Positions 47,501 to 59,536 of a DNA stretch of 64,000 nt are shown piece by piece. Position numbers and translations under genes: made by a program. Below the pieces are notes generated by a model. It did not search any database. It saw nothing but the letters and a program-made list of their open reading frames with translations, and had not been told where the DNA came from. Origin of the DNA: Corynebacterium kalidii. Its GTDB lineage: Bacteria > Actinomycetota > Actinomycetes > Mycobacteriales > Mycobacteriaceae. Positions within the stretch are counted from its first letter, which is position 1. Each line of letters begins with the position of its first letter. The stretch is from contig NZ_JALIEA010000012.1 of assembly GCF_022869005.1 (NCBI RefSeq), positions 310,001 to 374,000 on the forward strand. The letters are read 5' to 3'.

Positions 47501-47712
47501 GCAACGCGATCATCCTCGCCGACGCGAAACGTCGCGACCAGCTTCCGGCCCCGGGGCCACAGCTGGTCCACATCGCGGCGGCGGCGAACTGGGATCCCGA
47601 GGACTCGCAGGGCTTCCTCGACGACTACCTGAAGAGCACCCGGCGCGCGCGACGGGTGGTCGACAGGGTGTTCTGGGGTGAGGAGGTCACCGACGCGGAG
47701 TTCGGCGACTGA
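44590..47712 (+). CDS. glnE: Bifunctional glutamine synthetase adenylyltransferase / adenylyl-removing enzyme
   Basis: Adds and removes AMP on the regulatory Tyr of glutamine synthetase. The 1040-residue protein contains two nucleotidyltransferase domains: the deadenylylating half with [19 protein letters not shown] (about residue 240) and the adenylylating half with [21 protein letters not shown] (about residue 740), each with the GxD-D pattern. The start GTG 44590 has AGGAGAT 10 bases upstream. The target Tyr is present in the GlnA at the window end. Confidence 0.95.
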   Translation: [1040 protein letters not shown]

Positions 47713-47759
47713 CGCCGACGGCGGGTACGGTCGGCCATACGCTGGCCCACTCAGATCGA

Positions 47760-47778
47760 TTAGGGTAGGCTCACGACA
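47760..47778 (+). promoter_or_regulatory. DtxR-type iron box
   Basis: TTAGGGTAGGCTCACGACA matches 14 of 19 positions of the DtxR consensus (TTAGGTTAGGCTAACCTAA), with the left half nearly perfect. It lies 15 bases before the start of the heme-oxygenase-like gene, so iron-dependent repression of that operon is likely. Confidence 0.72.
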
Positions 47779-47793
47779 TATGCGCCTGAGTGG

Positions 47794-48549
47794 ATGGCGG
47801 TGACCCTGGACCCGAGGACGGTGAATGACGTGCAGCAGTTTTCCAACGCCAACGCCAACGCCGGCACCTGTGCCGGCGACCGGTCCGCGCTCGACGAGGC
47901 ACACGTCGCCGGTGTCCTGGAGGCGGCCGGCGACTCCGCCCTGGACTGCGTCCGTCGCTCGACGGTCTTCCGGCGGATGGGGGACGGCACACTGCCGTTC
48001 GCCGGGCGGGCGGCCTATCTCGAACAGCACTGGGAGGGCCTGCGGATCCTGCGCTCGGCCCTGTCGGAGATGTCGGCGGCGTCGGCCACCTCGGCCCCCG
48101 TGCCGGTGGTGACCCTGTGCTCGGCACTGTCGGCCGCCACGGACCAGTTCTCCAGGGCGCTCGACCGGGCCCACGCGACCGCCCGGTGGCGGGACCGGCA
48201 CGTGACCATGCCCTCGATGCTCCAGTTCCGCCGGCACATCGGCGAGCTCCAGGAGGACGGGGACGGCGGTAATGTCGTCGCGCTGGTCGCGCACGCCTAC
48301 CTGCGGCTGTACGTGTGCCGTGCCTGCCCGGAGCCCGGGGTGACCGGCCGGGACCCGCGGATGCTGCAGGACGCGGTGCTCGCCGTCGTGCGCGACGAGG
48401 AGGCCCTCGAGCAGTTGTCCGAGGAACTCAGCGTGGCGCTGCTGTTGATGATGCAGCACGGCGCGGACGTCTGCCGTGGCTACCCGGAGCGCGACGCCGA
48501 CAGCGGCTGTGCGGTGACGGTGTCGACGATCCGCCGCGCGCTCCGGTGA
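47794..48549 (+). CDS. Heme-oxygenase-like fold protein, probably without heme ligand
   Basis: A 251-residue protein that aligns by eye with the corynebacterial heme oxygenase HmuO: STVF (HmuO STFM), AYLEQHWEGLRILRSAL, WRDRHVTMPSMLQFRRHIGEL and VVALVAHAYLRLYV. In HmuO the proximal heme His20 precedes STFM by six residues; here that place is Leu50 (SALDCVRRSTVF). The distal GDLSGG loop after the AHxYxR helix is replaced by CRACPEPG. So normal heme oxygenase chemistry is doubtful. It is downstream of an iron box and coupled to a NUDIX/kinase fusion by a GTGA overlap. Starts at GTG 47821 or 47830 are possible alternatives. Confidence 0.75.
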   Translation: MAVTLDPRTVNDVQQFSNANANAGTCAGDRSALDEAHVAGVLEAAGDSALDCVRRSTVFRRMGDGTLPFAGRAAYLEQHWEGLRILRSALSEMSAASATSAPVPVVTLCSALSAATDQFSRALDRAHATARWRDRHVTMPSMLQFRRHIGELQEDGDGGNVVALVAHAYLRLYVCRACPEPGVTGRDPRMLQDAVLAVVRDEEALEQLSEELSVALLLMMQHGADVCRGYPERDADSGCAVTVSTIRRALR

Positions 48550-49754
48550 GCGGCGGCACGGTGCGGGTCAGCGCGGTCGCCTTCCTCCGGGACGCGCCCG
48601 GGGCCGCGGGCGGCTGCGAGGTACTGACCGTCCGCAAGCACGGCACCCGGCTCCACCAGTACCCCGGTGGGAAACCTGAGCCGGGCGAGACCGCCCGTGA
48701 CGCCGCGGTGCGTGAAGTCGCCGAGGAGACCGGGGTCCACGTCCCCGCGGACGCGCTCGAGGCCCTCGGCACGTTCACCGCGCCGGCGGCCAACGAGGCG
48801 GGGTTGTCGGTGACGGCGGACCTCTTCCTCTACACCGGCGACACCGGGGGAGCGGGGGTCACCCCGGTCGTCGCCGCCGAGATCGCCGACGCCCGGTGGC
48901 TCCCGCTCGGTACCGCCGACCACACCCCTGACGACCCGGCGTACCCGCTGGCGCCGCTGATGTTCACCACGTTCCCCAGGCTGGTCGACGCGACGGGCTT
49001 CACCAAGCACAATCCGGGGCGGCCGGGGGCGTGGGAGCACACCTGCCTCGACTGGCTGGAGGAGGCCACCGCCCAGGGTGGTGTGGCGGTCGCCGGAGTC
49101 CGCTCCCCGGAGACTCCCACCGAACAGGCCGGTGACCTGGTCCTGCGGCGGGTGGTCCCCGTCCCGCCGGACGAGTCGGCCGCCGAGGACTTCGGCCGCC
49201 GCCTCGCCGTCACCCACTCCTGCGGTGCCGCGGCATTCGGTGCCGGGCCCCGCGGCTGGGCCGGGGCGGGCTACCAGGGCCCGAACGACCGGTTGCTGGA
49301 CCTGCCGCTGGCCTCGCACCGCACCTGGGGCTCCTACTACGCCGAGGTGGTGCTCGCGCCGCTGGAACGCCGGGTCACCGGAGGCGTCCCGGGGACCGGC
49401 CGGTTGCTCGCCCGTCTCGTCGCCGGCGACTTCGACGACGGGCGCCCGCCGGCGCGGCTGCACGGGGACCTGTGGTCCGGCAACGTGATGTGGTCGGCCC
49501 AGGGGGCGGTGCTGGTCGACCCGTCGGCCCACGGCGGGCACGGGCTCACCGACCTGGGTTTCCTCACCATGTTCGGCGCCCCGCACCTCGAGCGGATCCT
49601 CGACTCCTACGCGGAGGCGGCGGAGCTGCCGCCCGGCTGGCGTGAACTGCTGCCGCTGCACCGGCTGCACGTGCTGTTCCTCCACGCCGCCGTGTTCGGT
49701 GGCGGCTACGTCGACGAGGCCCGCTCCGCCGTCCGGCAGGTCCTGGCGCTCTGA
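48546..49754 (+). CDS. NUDIX hydrolase fused to fructosamine-kinase-family domain
   Basis: A 402-residue two-domain protein. Residues 1-135 are a NUDIX hydrolase with an intact box starting at Gly41 (GKPEPGETARDAAVREVAEETG pattern GX5EX7REUXEEXGU). Residues about 150-402 are a fructosamine-3-kinase/APH-like fold: FTKHNPGRPGAWEHTCLDWLEEA, catalytic loop LHGDLWSGNVMW and metal Asp in VDPSAHGGHGLTDLGFL. The kinase family phosphorylates ketosamines to free glycated proteins. The fusion suggests that sugar- or nucleotide-derived products are handled together. Translation is coupled to the heme-oxygenase-like gene. No internal stop or frameshift seen. Confidence 0.88.
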   Translation: MSGGTVRVSAVAFLRDAPGAAGGCEVLTVRKHGTRLHQYPGGKPEPGETARDAAVREVAEETGVHVPADALEALGTFTAPAANEAGLSVTADLFLYTGDTGGAGVTPVVAAEIADARWLPLGTADHTPDDPAYPLAPLMFTTFPRLVDATGFTKHNPGRPGAWEHTCLDWLEEATAQGGVAVAGVRSPETPTEQAGDLVLRRVVPVPPDESAAEDFGRRLAVTHSCGAAAFGAGPRGWAGAGYQGPNDRLLDLPLASHRTWGSYYAEVVLAPLERRVTGGVPGTGRLLARLVAGDFDDGRPPARLHGDLWSGNVMWSAQGAVLVDPSAHGGHGLTDLGFLTMFGAPHLERILDSYAEAAELPPGWRELLPLHRLHVLFLHAAVFGGGYVDEARSAVRQVLAL

Positions 49755-49784
49755 CGCGGGGTACCCCTGTGCGACACTGGGGTC

Positions 49785-50291
49785 ATGGTCGACCCCACCC
49801 CCGGCACACCGCCTGTCCTGCCCGACTCGATGCACCCGGTGTGCGGACGCTACGTCCCCGCCCGGTTCGTCTCCGACCTGCCGTGGACGGTCATCGCCGT
49901 GGTGGCCGCGGCCGTCGGCGCCCTGGTCACCTCCGGCACGGTGTCGACGGTGCTGTGGGCGGTGGCCGCGGTGCTGGTGGTCGTGCTCGTCTGGCAGCTT
50001 TGGCTCATCCCTGCCCAGGCGTCGCGGAAACGGTGGCTGGAGACAGGTGACGAACTGCTGATCACCAAGGGACGCCTGTGGCGGACGTTCACCGTCGTTC
50101 CCTACGGCCGCATCCAGTACGTCGACGTTACCTCCGGGCCGGTGGAACGGGCGTTCGGGCTCAAACGGGTGAAGCTCCACACCGCGTCCTCGACGAGTGA
50201 CTCCACGGTGGTGGGGTTGGACGCCGCCGACGCCGACGCATTGCGGGACCGGCTCGCCGTCGCCGCGCGCGAGAGGATGAGCGGGCTGTGA
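49785..50291 (+). CDS. PH-domain membrane protein (YdbS-like)
   Basis: A 168-residue protein with two membrane helices (about residues 33-75) and a bacterial PH domain of the bPH2 type after them (LLITKGRLWRTFTVVPYGRIQYVDVTSGPVERAFGLKRVKLHT). It pairs with the next gene, overlapping by 4 bases, as YdbS/YdbT pairs do. A GACACT -10 box (49773-49778) fits a leaderless start. Function unknown; membrane stress or lantibiotic tolerance is suggested for such pairs in Bacillus relatives. Confidence 0.85.
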   Translation: MVDPTPGTPPVLPDSMHPVCGRYVPARFVSDLPWTVIAVVAAAVGALVTSGTVSTVLWAVAAVLVVVLVWQLWLIPAQASRKRWLETGDELLITKGRLWRTFTVVPYGRIQYVDVTSGPVERAFGLKRVKLHTASSTSDSTVVGLDAADADALRDRLAVAARERMSGL

Positions 50292-51772
50292 GCGACACAG
50301 GGGCGGACACAGGGGCCGACACAGGGGCCGACACAGGGGCCGACGGCGCCTGGAGGCGCGTCCACCCGCTGAGCCCCCTGCTCCGGATGTGGGCCGTCCT
50401 CGTCGGTCTCGTCGCCATCCTCGCCGCCCAACAGGTCGAGACGTTACGGCTCCTGTGGGACCTGCTGGACGACTCACCGTTGCCGACGGCGCTTGTCGTG
50501 GTGGCGGTGCTGGTGGCCGTCCCCGTCGTGTTCCTCCTCGGGTGGGTCGTCTCCCTGCCCTGGTGGCGGGCCACGGGCTACCGGGTCGACGGTGAGGAGA
50601 TCGCGGTACGCCGCGGGGTGGTATCGAGGCAGTTGCGCACGGCGCGGTTCGACCGCGTGCAGACCGTCGACCTGGTGGAGCCGTTGGCGCCGCGGCTCTT
50701 CCGCCTCGCCGGCGTCCGCGTGGAGACCGCCGGCGGGTCGGGCAGCTCCGTGGCGGTGGAGTACCTACGGCGCCGGGACGCCGAGGACCTCCGGGCCCAC
50801 CTGCTGGGCATGGTCCACGGTGTGCCCGGCGACGCCGACGACCCGGGACCCACCCGGTGCCCGGCACCGGACGAAGCCGCCCACACCGACACGCGCCGGG
50901 TGGTCCCGACCATCCCCGTCACCCGCTCCCTGGTGGCGGCCGCGCTGTCCGGGGCCACCGTACTGGCGGTGGCGGGTGCCGTCATCGCCCTCGCCACCCC
51001 TGCGGGACCGGCGGTCCTGGTGCCGATCCTGCTCGGCGCGGTGCCGTGGGCCTGGGGTGTGCTGAACACCAGCTGGCGGTTCACCGCCACCCTCGACGGG
51101 GACGTCCTGGGCATCACCTTCGGCCTGACCGAACGTCGACGCCAGTCGGTGCCGTTGGCCCGTATCCACGCCGTCGAGGTGTCCCAGCCGGTCGTGTGGC
51201 GGATCCTGGGATGGTGGCGGGTCCGCGTGGACGTGGCCGGCTACGGTGCGGAGTCGAGGTCCGGGTCCGGGGGATCGACGACCACCGTCCTGCCGGTCGG
51301 TGACCTGTCGCTGGCGCTCCACGTCCTCGAGGTGCTTTCCCCGCTGGACGGCCGGGAGGTCAGCGCGGTGGCGCACCCGGAGGGACGGGACCGCACCGGC
51401 TACCCGGGCACCCGGACCTACCTGAGCCCGCGGTCCGCCCGGTGGGTGTCCCCGGTCGACCGCACCCGCCAGGGCACCACCCTGGTCAGCGGAGACGGTG
51501 GCGACGGCCCGTTGACCGCGGTGGTCTGCCACCACGGGGCCCTCCGGCGGGCCGTGGCGGTGGTCTCCCCGGCCCATATCCAGGAACTCAGCTACCGGCG
51601 TGGCCCCGTGCAGAACATGCTGGGCCTGGCCGGGGTGCGGTTCGACCTGGTACCCGGACCGGTGTCGATGGCGGGGCGTGACCTCGCCGCCGCGGACGCC
51701 GGGGACCTGGTCAGCCGGCTTCGTTCCCGACGCCTGCCGGCACCGGACGGTCCGACGGTCCGGCAGGACTGA
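50288..51772 (+). CDS. PH-domain membrane protein (YdbT-like)
   Basis: A 494-residue protein with two bPH2 domains and about four membrane helices in pairs (residues about 35-85 and 215-260). The first PH part reads IAVRRGVVSRQLRTARFDRVQTVDLVEPLAPRLFRLAGVRVETAGG. The N-terminus starts with four TGAD repeats encoded by a 12-bp tandem repeat. It ends inside the convergent glycosyltransferase gene (62-base overlap). Full length for YdbT. Confidence 0.87.
   Translation: MSDTGADTGADTGADTGADGAWRRVHPLSPLLRMWAVLVGLVAILAAQQVETLRLLWDLLDDSPLPTALVVVAVLVAVPVVFLLGWVVSLPWWRATGYRVDGEEIAVRRGVVSRQLRTARFDRVQTVDLVEPLAPRLFRLAGVRVETAGGSGSSVAVEYLRRRDAEDLRAHLLGMVHGVPGDADDPGPTRCPAPDEAAHTDTRRVVPTIPVTRSLVAAALSGATVLAVAGAVIALATPAGPAVLVPILLGAVPWAWGVLNTSWRFTATLDGDVLGITFGLTERRRQSVPLARIHAVEVSQPVVWRILGWWRVRVDVAGYGAESRSGSGGSTTTVLPVGDLSLALHVLEVLSPLDGREVSAVAHPEGRDRTGYPGTRTYLSPRSARWVSPVDRTRQGTTLVSGDGGDGPLTAVVCHHGALRRAVAVVSPAHIQELSYRRGPVQNMLGLAGVRFDLVPGPVSMAGRDLAAADAGDLVSRLRSRRLPAPDGPTVRQD
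50294..50341. repeat. 12-bp tandem repeat at the start of the PH-domain gene
   Basis: Four units of GACACAGGGGCC (the first ends CG), starting 6 bases after the GTG start codon. Because the unit is a multiple of three, copy number changes would alter only the length of the TGAD tract. Confidence 0.85.
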
Positions 51773-53072
51773 ACGCCCACCGCACGCACGTGACGGCGAG
51801 GACCACGACCGCCACATTGCGCAGCAGCAGGGCGACGACCGCGACCTCGTAGGGCGGGTTGGCGATCAGCCAGTCGTAGAACACCGGGTACACCATGGTG
51901 GTCAGCAGGGCCGTCACCAGGATCTCCACGGAGATCAGCGTGACCACCGGGCGCCGGGCCACCACCAGCGCCACGGCCACCACCGGGGCCACCCACACCA
52001 GGTACTGGGGGGAGAAGACCTTGTTGGTCACGATGATCAGCATGATCAGGGCCACGCTGAACGACACCGCACGCACGGGCGTCCAGTCGTCGCGGACCAG
52101 CCGACGCAGTGCCCAGACCACCGCGGCGAGGATCGTCGCCGCCGTCAGGACCGTCAGCACCGTCAGCGTGACCCCGGTACCGGGGCCGGAGATCTCGTAG
52201 CTCTTGGACTCCGCGTAGGTGATCGACCAGGGGACCGGTGCACCGGCGGGACCGTCCACGATCCGGTGCAGGGCGGCGGCGAGCACCCACGGCGTGGCCG
52301 CGATCGACTCCACCTGCAGACCGCGGTCGCCCTGGTACGTCAACGGGGAGAGCAGCCGGTCGACACCGCCGGACACCGCGACGACCACGCACAGCACCGC
52401 CAGGGACCCGAAGAACCAGCAGACCCGGACCCACGTCGACGCCCTGCGGAACCCGCCGACCAGCGCCGCCCCCAGTACACCCGGCCAGAGCTTCATCATC
52501 GTCGCCGCGGCCAGCAGCGCCGTCGCCGCGCGTGCCGACCATCCTGACCAGCCAGACCGTGACCGTCGTGACCGCCGTGAGCCCGCGAACAACAGCGCGG
52601 CGTAGCCGGCCACGAGCAGTCCAGGGAAGATGTCGAGACGGGTGAGGAAGATCGGCCCGGACACCCCGGCGAAGAGGATCCAGAACCACACCGGCCAGCT
52701 GCCCGTGTGCCGGACGGCGCGCCACAGGCACCAGGTGAAGATGCCGGAGACCAGGACCGACAGGGCCACGAACCCCGTGACGAAGGTGTCCTCGTCGGTC
52801 CCGGCCCCACCGAGGGAGGTCACCAGCTCCACGACCCGCGCCGGCCACGTCCCGACCTCGGGGTACTCGTCCATCGCGCCGGCCTCGGCGCCGGTGAGCC
52901 CCCGGAAGTAGTAGCGGATGTCGCCGGTGGAGGTCCCGGCCGACATGATCCAGGCGACCGGGACCAGGTGGGCGATGACCCAGCCGACGGCGACCACCGC
53001 GGGATGGGCCGGCCACCGTCGCCGGGGCAGGGGACGGTGCGCGGCCGCTGAACTCGTGGATGTCACAGGCAT
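51711..53072 (-). CDS. GT87-like polytopic membrane glycosyltransferase
   Basis: A 453-residue protein with about ten hydrophobic helices. The GT-C features are the acidic pattern in the first loop (AGTSTGDIRYYF ... MDEYPEVGTWP) and FWILFAGVSGPIFLTRLDIFPGLLVAGYA. The DUF2029/GT87 family uses polyprenyl-phosphate sugars to build envelope glycans (arabinan or mannan in Corynebacteriales). The specific sugar cannot be read. Start ATG 53072; ends 62 bases inside the PH-domain gene. Confidence 0.85.
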   Translation of the reverse strand: MPVTSTSSAAAHRPLPRRRWPAHPAVVAVGWVIAHLVPVAWIMSAGTSTGDIRYYFRGLTGAEAGAMDEYPEVGTWPARVVELVTSLGGAGTDEDTFVTGFVALSVLVSGIFTWCLWRAVRHTGSWPVWFWILFAGVSGPIFLTRLDIFPGLLVAGYAALLFAGSRRSRRSRSGWSGWSARAATALLAAATMMKLWPGVLGAALVGGFRRASTWVRVCWFFGSLAVLCVVVAVSGGVDRLLSPLTYQGDRGLQVESIAATPWVLAAALHRIVDGPAGAPVPWSITYAESKSYEISGPGTGVTLTVLTVLTAATILAAVVWALRRLVRDDWTPVRAVSFSVALIMLIIVTNKVFSPQYLVWVAPVVAVALVVARRPVVTLISVEILVTALLTTMVYPVFYDWLIANPPYEVAVVALLLRNVAVVVLAVTCVRWAFSPAGPSDRPVPAGVGNEAG

Positions 53073-53149
53073 GCATCATATCCGAGGCCGTCGGCACCTC
53101 GGTGGCCCGCCCACCGGGGGCGGTGCGTGCGGCGTATAGATTGTTCCTG

Positions 53150-53893
53150 ATGGAACTTATGATCCTGGTTTTCGCCACGGTGCTCGTCGGTGCGTGCATG
53201 CAGCGGGTGTCCGGTATGGGCGTCGGGCTGATCGGCGGGCCGGTGCTGAGCATCGCGATCGGGCCTGTCGAAGGCATCATGGTCATCAACGCGATTGCGG
53301 CGGTCAACGCGGCGATGTCGACCGTCACCGTGCGCAGGAACGTCGACTGGGGGAAGTTCGCGCTGATCGGCTCGGTGATGGTCCTCGGGGCCGTGCCCGG
53401 TGCCTGGCTCGTCCACCTCGTCTCACCGGCGGTCCTGCAGGTCGTGGTCGGGGTCCTGCTGTTGACGGCGCTGGGTGTCACCACCTTCGGGCGACGTGTC
53501 GTCCCCCGGGCGTCGGGCAGGCTACCGGCGGTGGTCTCCGGTGTGGTCGGAGGGTTCAGCAACACCGTGGCGGGGGTCGCCGGGCCGGTGATCACGGTCT
53601 ACGCCCAGGCGTCGCGGTGGGACCAACGGACGTTCTCCGCGACGCTGCAGCCGCTGTTCATCGTCTCCGGCCTGGTCAGCTTCAGCATCAAGTACCTCAC
53701 CTCGGCCGGGGACATCTCCGCCCAACCCTGGGGGATCTGGTCGGCCGCTGTGGTGGCGATGGTCATCGGGATCGCCGCGGGAATGGTGATCAGCCGTCGG
53801 ATCGAGCGGGAGAAGGCCCGGCGGCTCGCCGTGGCGATGGCGGCGCTGGGCGGGGTGACGGTCCTGGTCCGCGGGATACTGTCCCTGCTCTGA
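53150..53893 (+). CDS. Sulfite exporter TauE/SafE family protein
   Basis: A 247-residue polytopic membrane protein with repeated TauE/SafE halves: ACMQRVSGMGVGLIGGPVLSIAIGP near the N-terminus and GVVGGFSNTVAGVAGPVITVYA in the second half, about eight helices. These export small anions such as sulfite or sulfoacetate; the substrate is unknown. TATAGA (53135-53140) lies 9 bases before the ATG, fitting a leaderless start. Divergent from the glycosyltransferase. Confidence 0.9.
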   Translation: MELMILVFATVLVGACMQRVSGMGVGLIGGPVLSIAIGPVEGIMVINAIAAVNAAMSTVTVRRNVDWGKFALIGSVMVLGAVPGAWLVHLVSPAVLQVVVGVLLLTALGVTTFGRRVVPRASGRLPAVVSGVVGGFSNTVAGVAGPVITVYAQASRWDQRTFSATLQPLFIVSGLVSFSIKYLTSAGDISAQPWGIWSAAVVAMVIGIAAGMVISRRIEREKARRLAVAMAALGGVTVLVRGILSLL

Positions 53894-53942
53894 CCGGGGT
53901 GTCTGGTGGCACCGGTGGTGCCGGGGTCTAGTGTGGGGACAC

Positions 53943-55258
53943 GTGCCTGACTCCACTGCGAAAGCATCTGTTCCTTCTGACCGTCTCAGCCGGCGTGCGC
54001 TGATGGTGTGGTCCGCCGGTGTCGTCGCGTACATCCTGGCGATCACGGGCAGGACGTCGATGGGGGTCGCCGGGGTGCCGGCGCTCGAGCACTTCCAGAT
54101 CGACGCGTCCCGGCTCGCGGTGTTCACGTCGGTGCAGGTCGGGGTGTACGCCTGTGTGCAGATCCCGATGGGTATGCTGATCGACCGCTTCGGTGCGCGA
54201 CGTATGCTGGTCGTCGGCGCGCTCCTGATGGGGGTCGGCCAGGTGCTGCTGGGGCTGACGTCGTCGTATCCGGTGGCGATCCTGGCCAGGGTGATCGTCG
54301 GCACCGCCGACGCCACGGCGTTCCTGTCGGTCATGCGGATCCTGCCGGCGTGGATACCGATCCGCAAGACCCCGGTGTTCACCCAGCTCACCGGTGGACT
54401 GGGCTATGTCGGGCAGTTCATGTCCGCCGTCCCGTTCTCGATGCTGCTGCATTCGCAGGGCTGGTCGACCGCGTTCGTCTCGCTGGGGGCCGGCAGCGTG
54501 CTGGTCGCGCTGCTGGCCTGGGTCGTCGTCGCCGACTCCCCGGAGACACCGGATGCGCAGGAGCCCCCGGCCGCGGCAGGCGGGAAGCGGGCCGGACGTG
54601 GCCCGTCGGTCGGTGCGGCCCTGGCGTTCGTCGTGCGGCACCCGGCGTGCTGGCTGGGGTTCTTCATCCACTTCACGCTGATGAGCCAGATCGTGTTCAC
54701 CCTGTTGTGGGGCGTTCCCCTGATGACGCTGGGGATGGGGCTCAGCGAGTCCGAGGCCTCGGGGATCCTCGTGCTGAACATGGTCGTCAGCGTGCTCGTC
54801 GGCCCGGTGCTGGGCGTGATTTCCGCGCGTGCGGGCAGGCGCCGCCCCGAGGTCGTCATCGTGGCGACCCTGGCCGTGGCCGTGTCCTGGGTGGTGTTCT
54901 TCGCCTCACCGGATCCGCGCTCACTCGTGGCGGTGGCGGTGGTCAACGTCATCGTGCCGGGCCTGGCGCCGGCGGCCAACTACGGGTTCGACACCGTCCG
55001 GGAGGAGGTCGACCGGAGGTTCACCGCCACAGCGACCGGCCTGTCGAACATGGGCGGGTTCCTCGCGGCCATGGTCGCTGCACAGGCGGCCGGTTTCGTC
55101 CTCGACGCCGTCTCCGACGGCGGGGACTACACCTGGTCGGACTTCCGGACCGCCTGGTGCGCCCTCGGCGTGGTCTGGGGCATCGGGTTCATCGGTCTGC
55201 TGGTCAGCCGGGTGACGATGCAACGGTGGCGCGCCGCCGAAGCCAGCCGGGCGACCGG

Positions 55259-55265
<7 letters not shown>
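53943..55265 (+). CDS. MFS transporter
   Basis: A 440-residue major facilitator with twelve hydrophobic helices. The MFS motif between helices 2 and 3 is GMLIDRFGARRMLVVG; the early helices include TSMGVAGVPALEHFQID. Closest in pattern to drug/organic-acid facilitators of the nitrate/sialate-like group. Substrate unknown. The GTG 53943 start follows a TAGTGT box at 53929-53934. Its 3' end overlaps thiF by 7 bases. Confidence 0.9.
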
Positions 55266-58669
<3,404 letters not shown>

Positions 58670-58671
58670 TG

Positions 58672-58780
58672 GCGTTCTTTCCTCCGGCGGCATGATCCGC
58701 ATCAGGTGTCGACGGTCGACCGGTGGCCCCGGTCCTCTCAGCCCCGGTGTCGGGGGCTCCCGTAGTTCGCGTAGCAACTA
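58672..58780 (-). promoter_or_regulatory. TPP riboswitch (THI element)
   Basis: On the minus strand: TACGGGAGC, a GCCCCCGACACCGGGGC side stem, the conserved CTGAGA (complement of 58736-58741), then CCGTCGACACCTGATGCGGATCATGCCG (complement of about 58687-58715). These are the core sequences of the thiamine pyrophosphate aptamer. The aptamer 3' end is only about ten bases from the GGAGG of thiO, so control is probably at translation initiation; no terminator hairpin follows. Confidence 0.95.
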
Positions 58781-58792
58781 CCATCACATCAT

Positions 58793-59536
58793 ATGGACCC
58801 ACTGCAGCTTCCGGACGCCCCCGCCACAAATCCAGCCACAGCCACCGCCACCGGGAACCGGCGGCGCGACCTCCTGCGGCAGGCGTCGCTGTACCTGTGC
58901 ACGCCGGCGCGCCGGGAGCAGGGCGACCTCCGCGAGTTCCTGCACGCCGTGTACGACGGGGGAGTGGACGTGGTCCAGTTGCGTGACAAGACCCTCGACA
59001 CCTGCGACGAGATCACGGCGATCGAGGTGCTCGCCGAGGTCGCCGCCGAGCACGGGAAGCTGTTCGCGGTCAACGACCGAGCGGACATCGCGGCGCTGGT
59101 GGGCGCCGACGTGCTGCACGTGGGGCAGGACGACCTGTCCGTGGCGCAGGCCAGGGCGCTGCTCGGGCCGGATGTCGTCCTGGGCCTGTCCACCCATTCA
59201 CCGGACCAGGCGCAGGCCGCGATCGACGACCCGGAGCTGGACTACTTCTGCACCGGGCCGGTGTGGGAGACGCCGACGAAACCCGGCCGCGCGGCGACCG
59301 GACTGGGGCTCGTGTCGCAGACCGCCGCGATGCTCGGCGACGCCGGCACGGCGGGGCGGTCGGCCAAGGTGTGGTTCGCCATCGGCGGGGTGGACCGCCA
59401 CACCCTGCCGGAGGTGATCGAGGCCGGCGCCCGGCGTGCCGTGGTGGTCCGTGCGATCACCGGTGCCGACGACCCCGGGGCCGCGTCCGCGGAGCTGGCG
59501 GCCCAGCTGAAGGACGGGCGGCTCAGAGCTCGCTGA
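58793..59536 (+). CDS. thiE: Thiamine phosphate synthase
   Basis: Joins the pyrimidine and thiazole moieties into thiamine phosphate. The 247-residue TIM barrel has [42 protein letters not shown] and the [19 protein letters not shown] phosphate loop. Divergent from thiO; its start is about 20 bases from the riboswitch region, so the two transcripts begin almost back to back and thiE itself has no riboswitch. Its N-terminus has an extra Ala/Thr/Pro-rich 20 residues. Confidence 0.94.
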   Translation: MDPLQLPDAPATNPATATATGNRRRDLLRQASLYLCTPARREQGDLREFLHAVYDGGVDVVQLRDKTLDTCDEITAIEVLAEVAAEHGKLFAVNDRADIAALVGADVLHVGQDDLSVAQARALLGPDVVLGLSTHSPDQAQAAIDDPELDYFCTGPVWETPTKPGRAATGLGLVSQTAAMLGDAGTAGRSAKVWFAIGGVDRHTLPEVIEAGARRAVVVRAITGADDPGAASAELAAQLKDGRLRAR

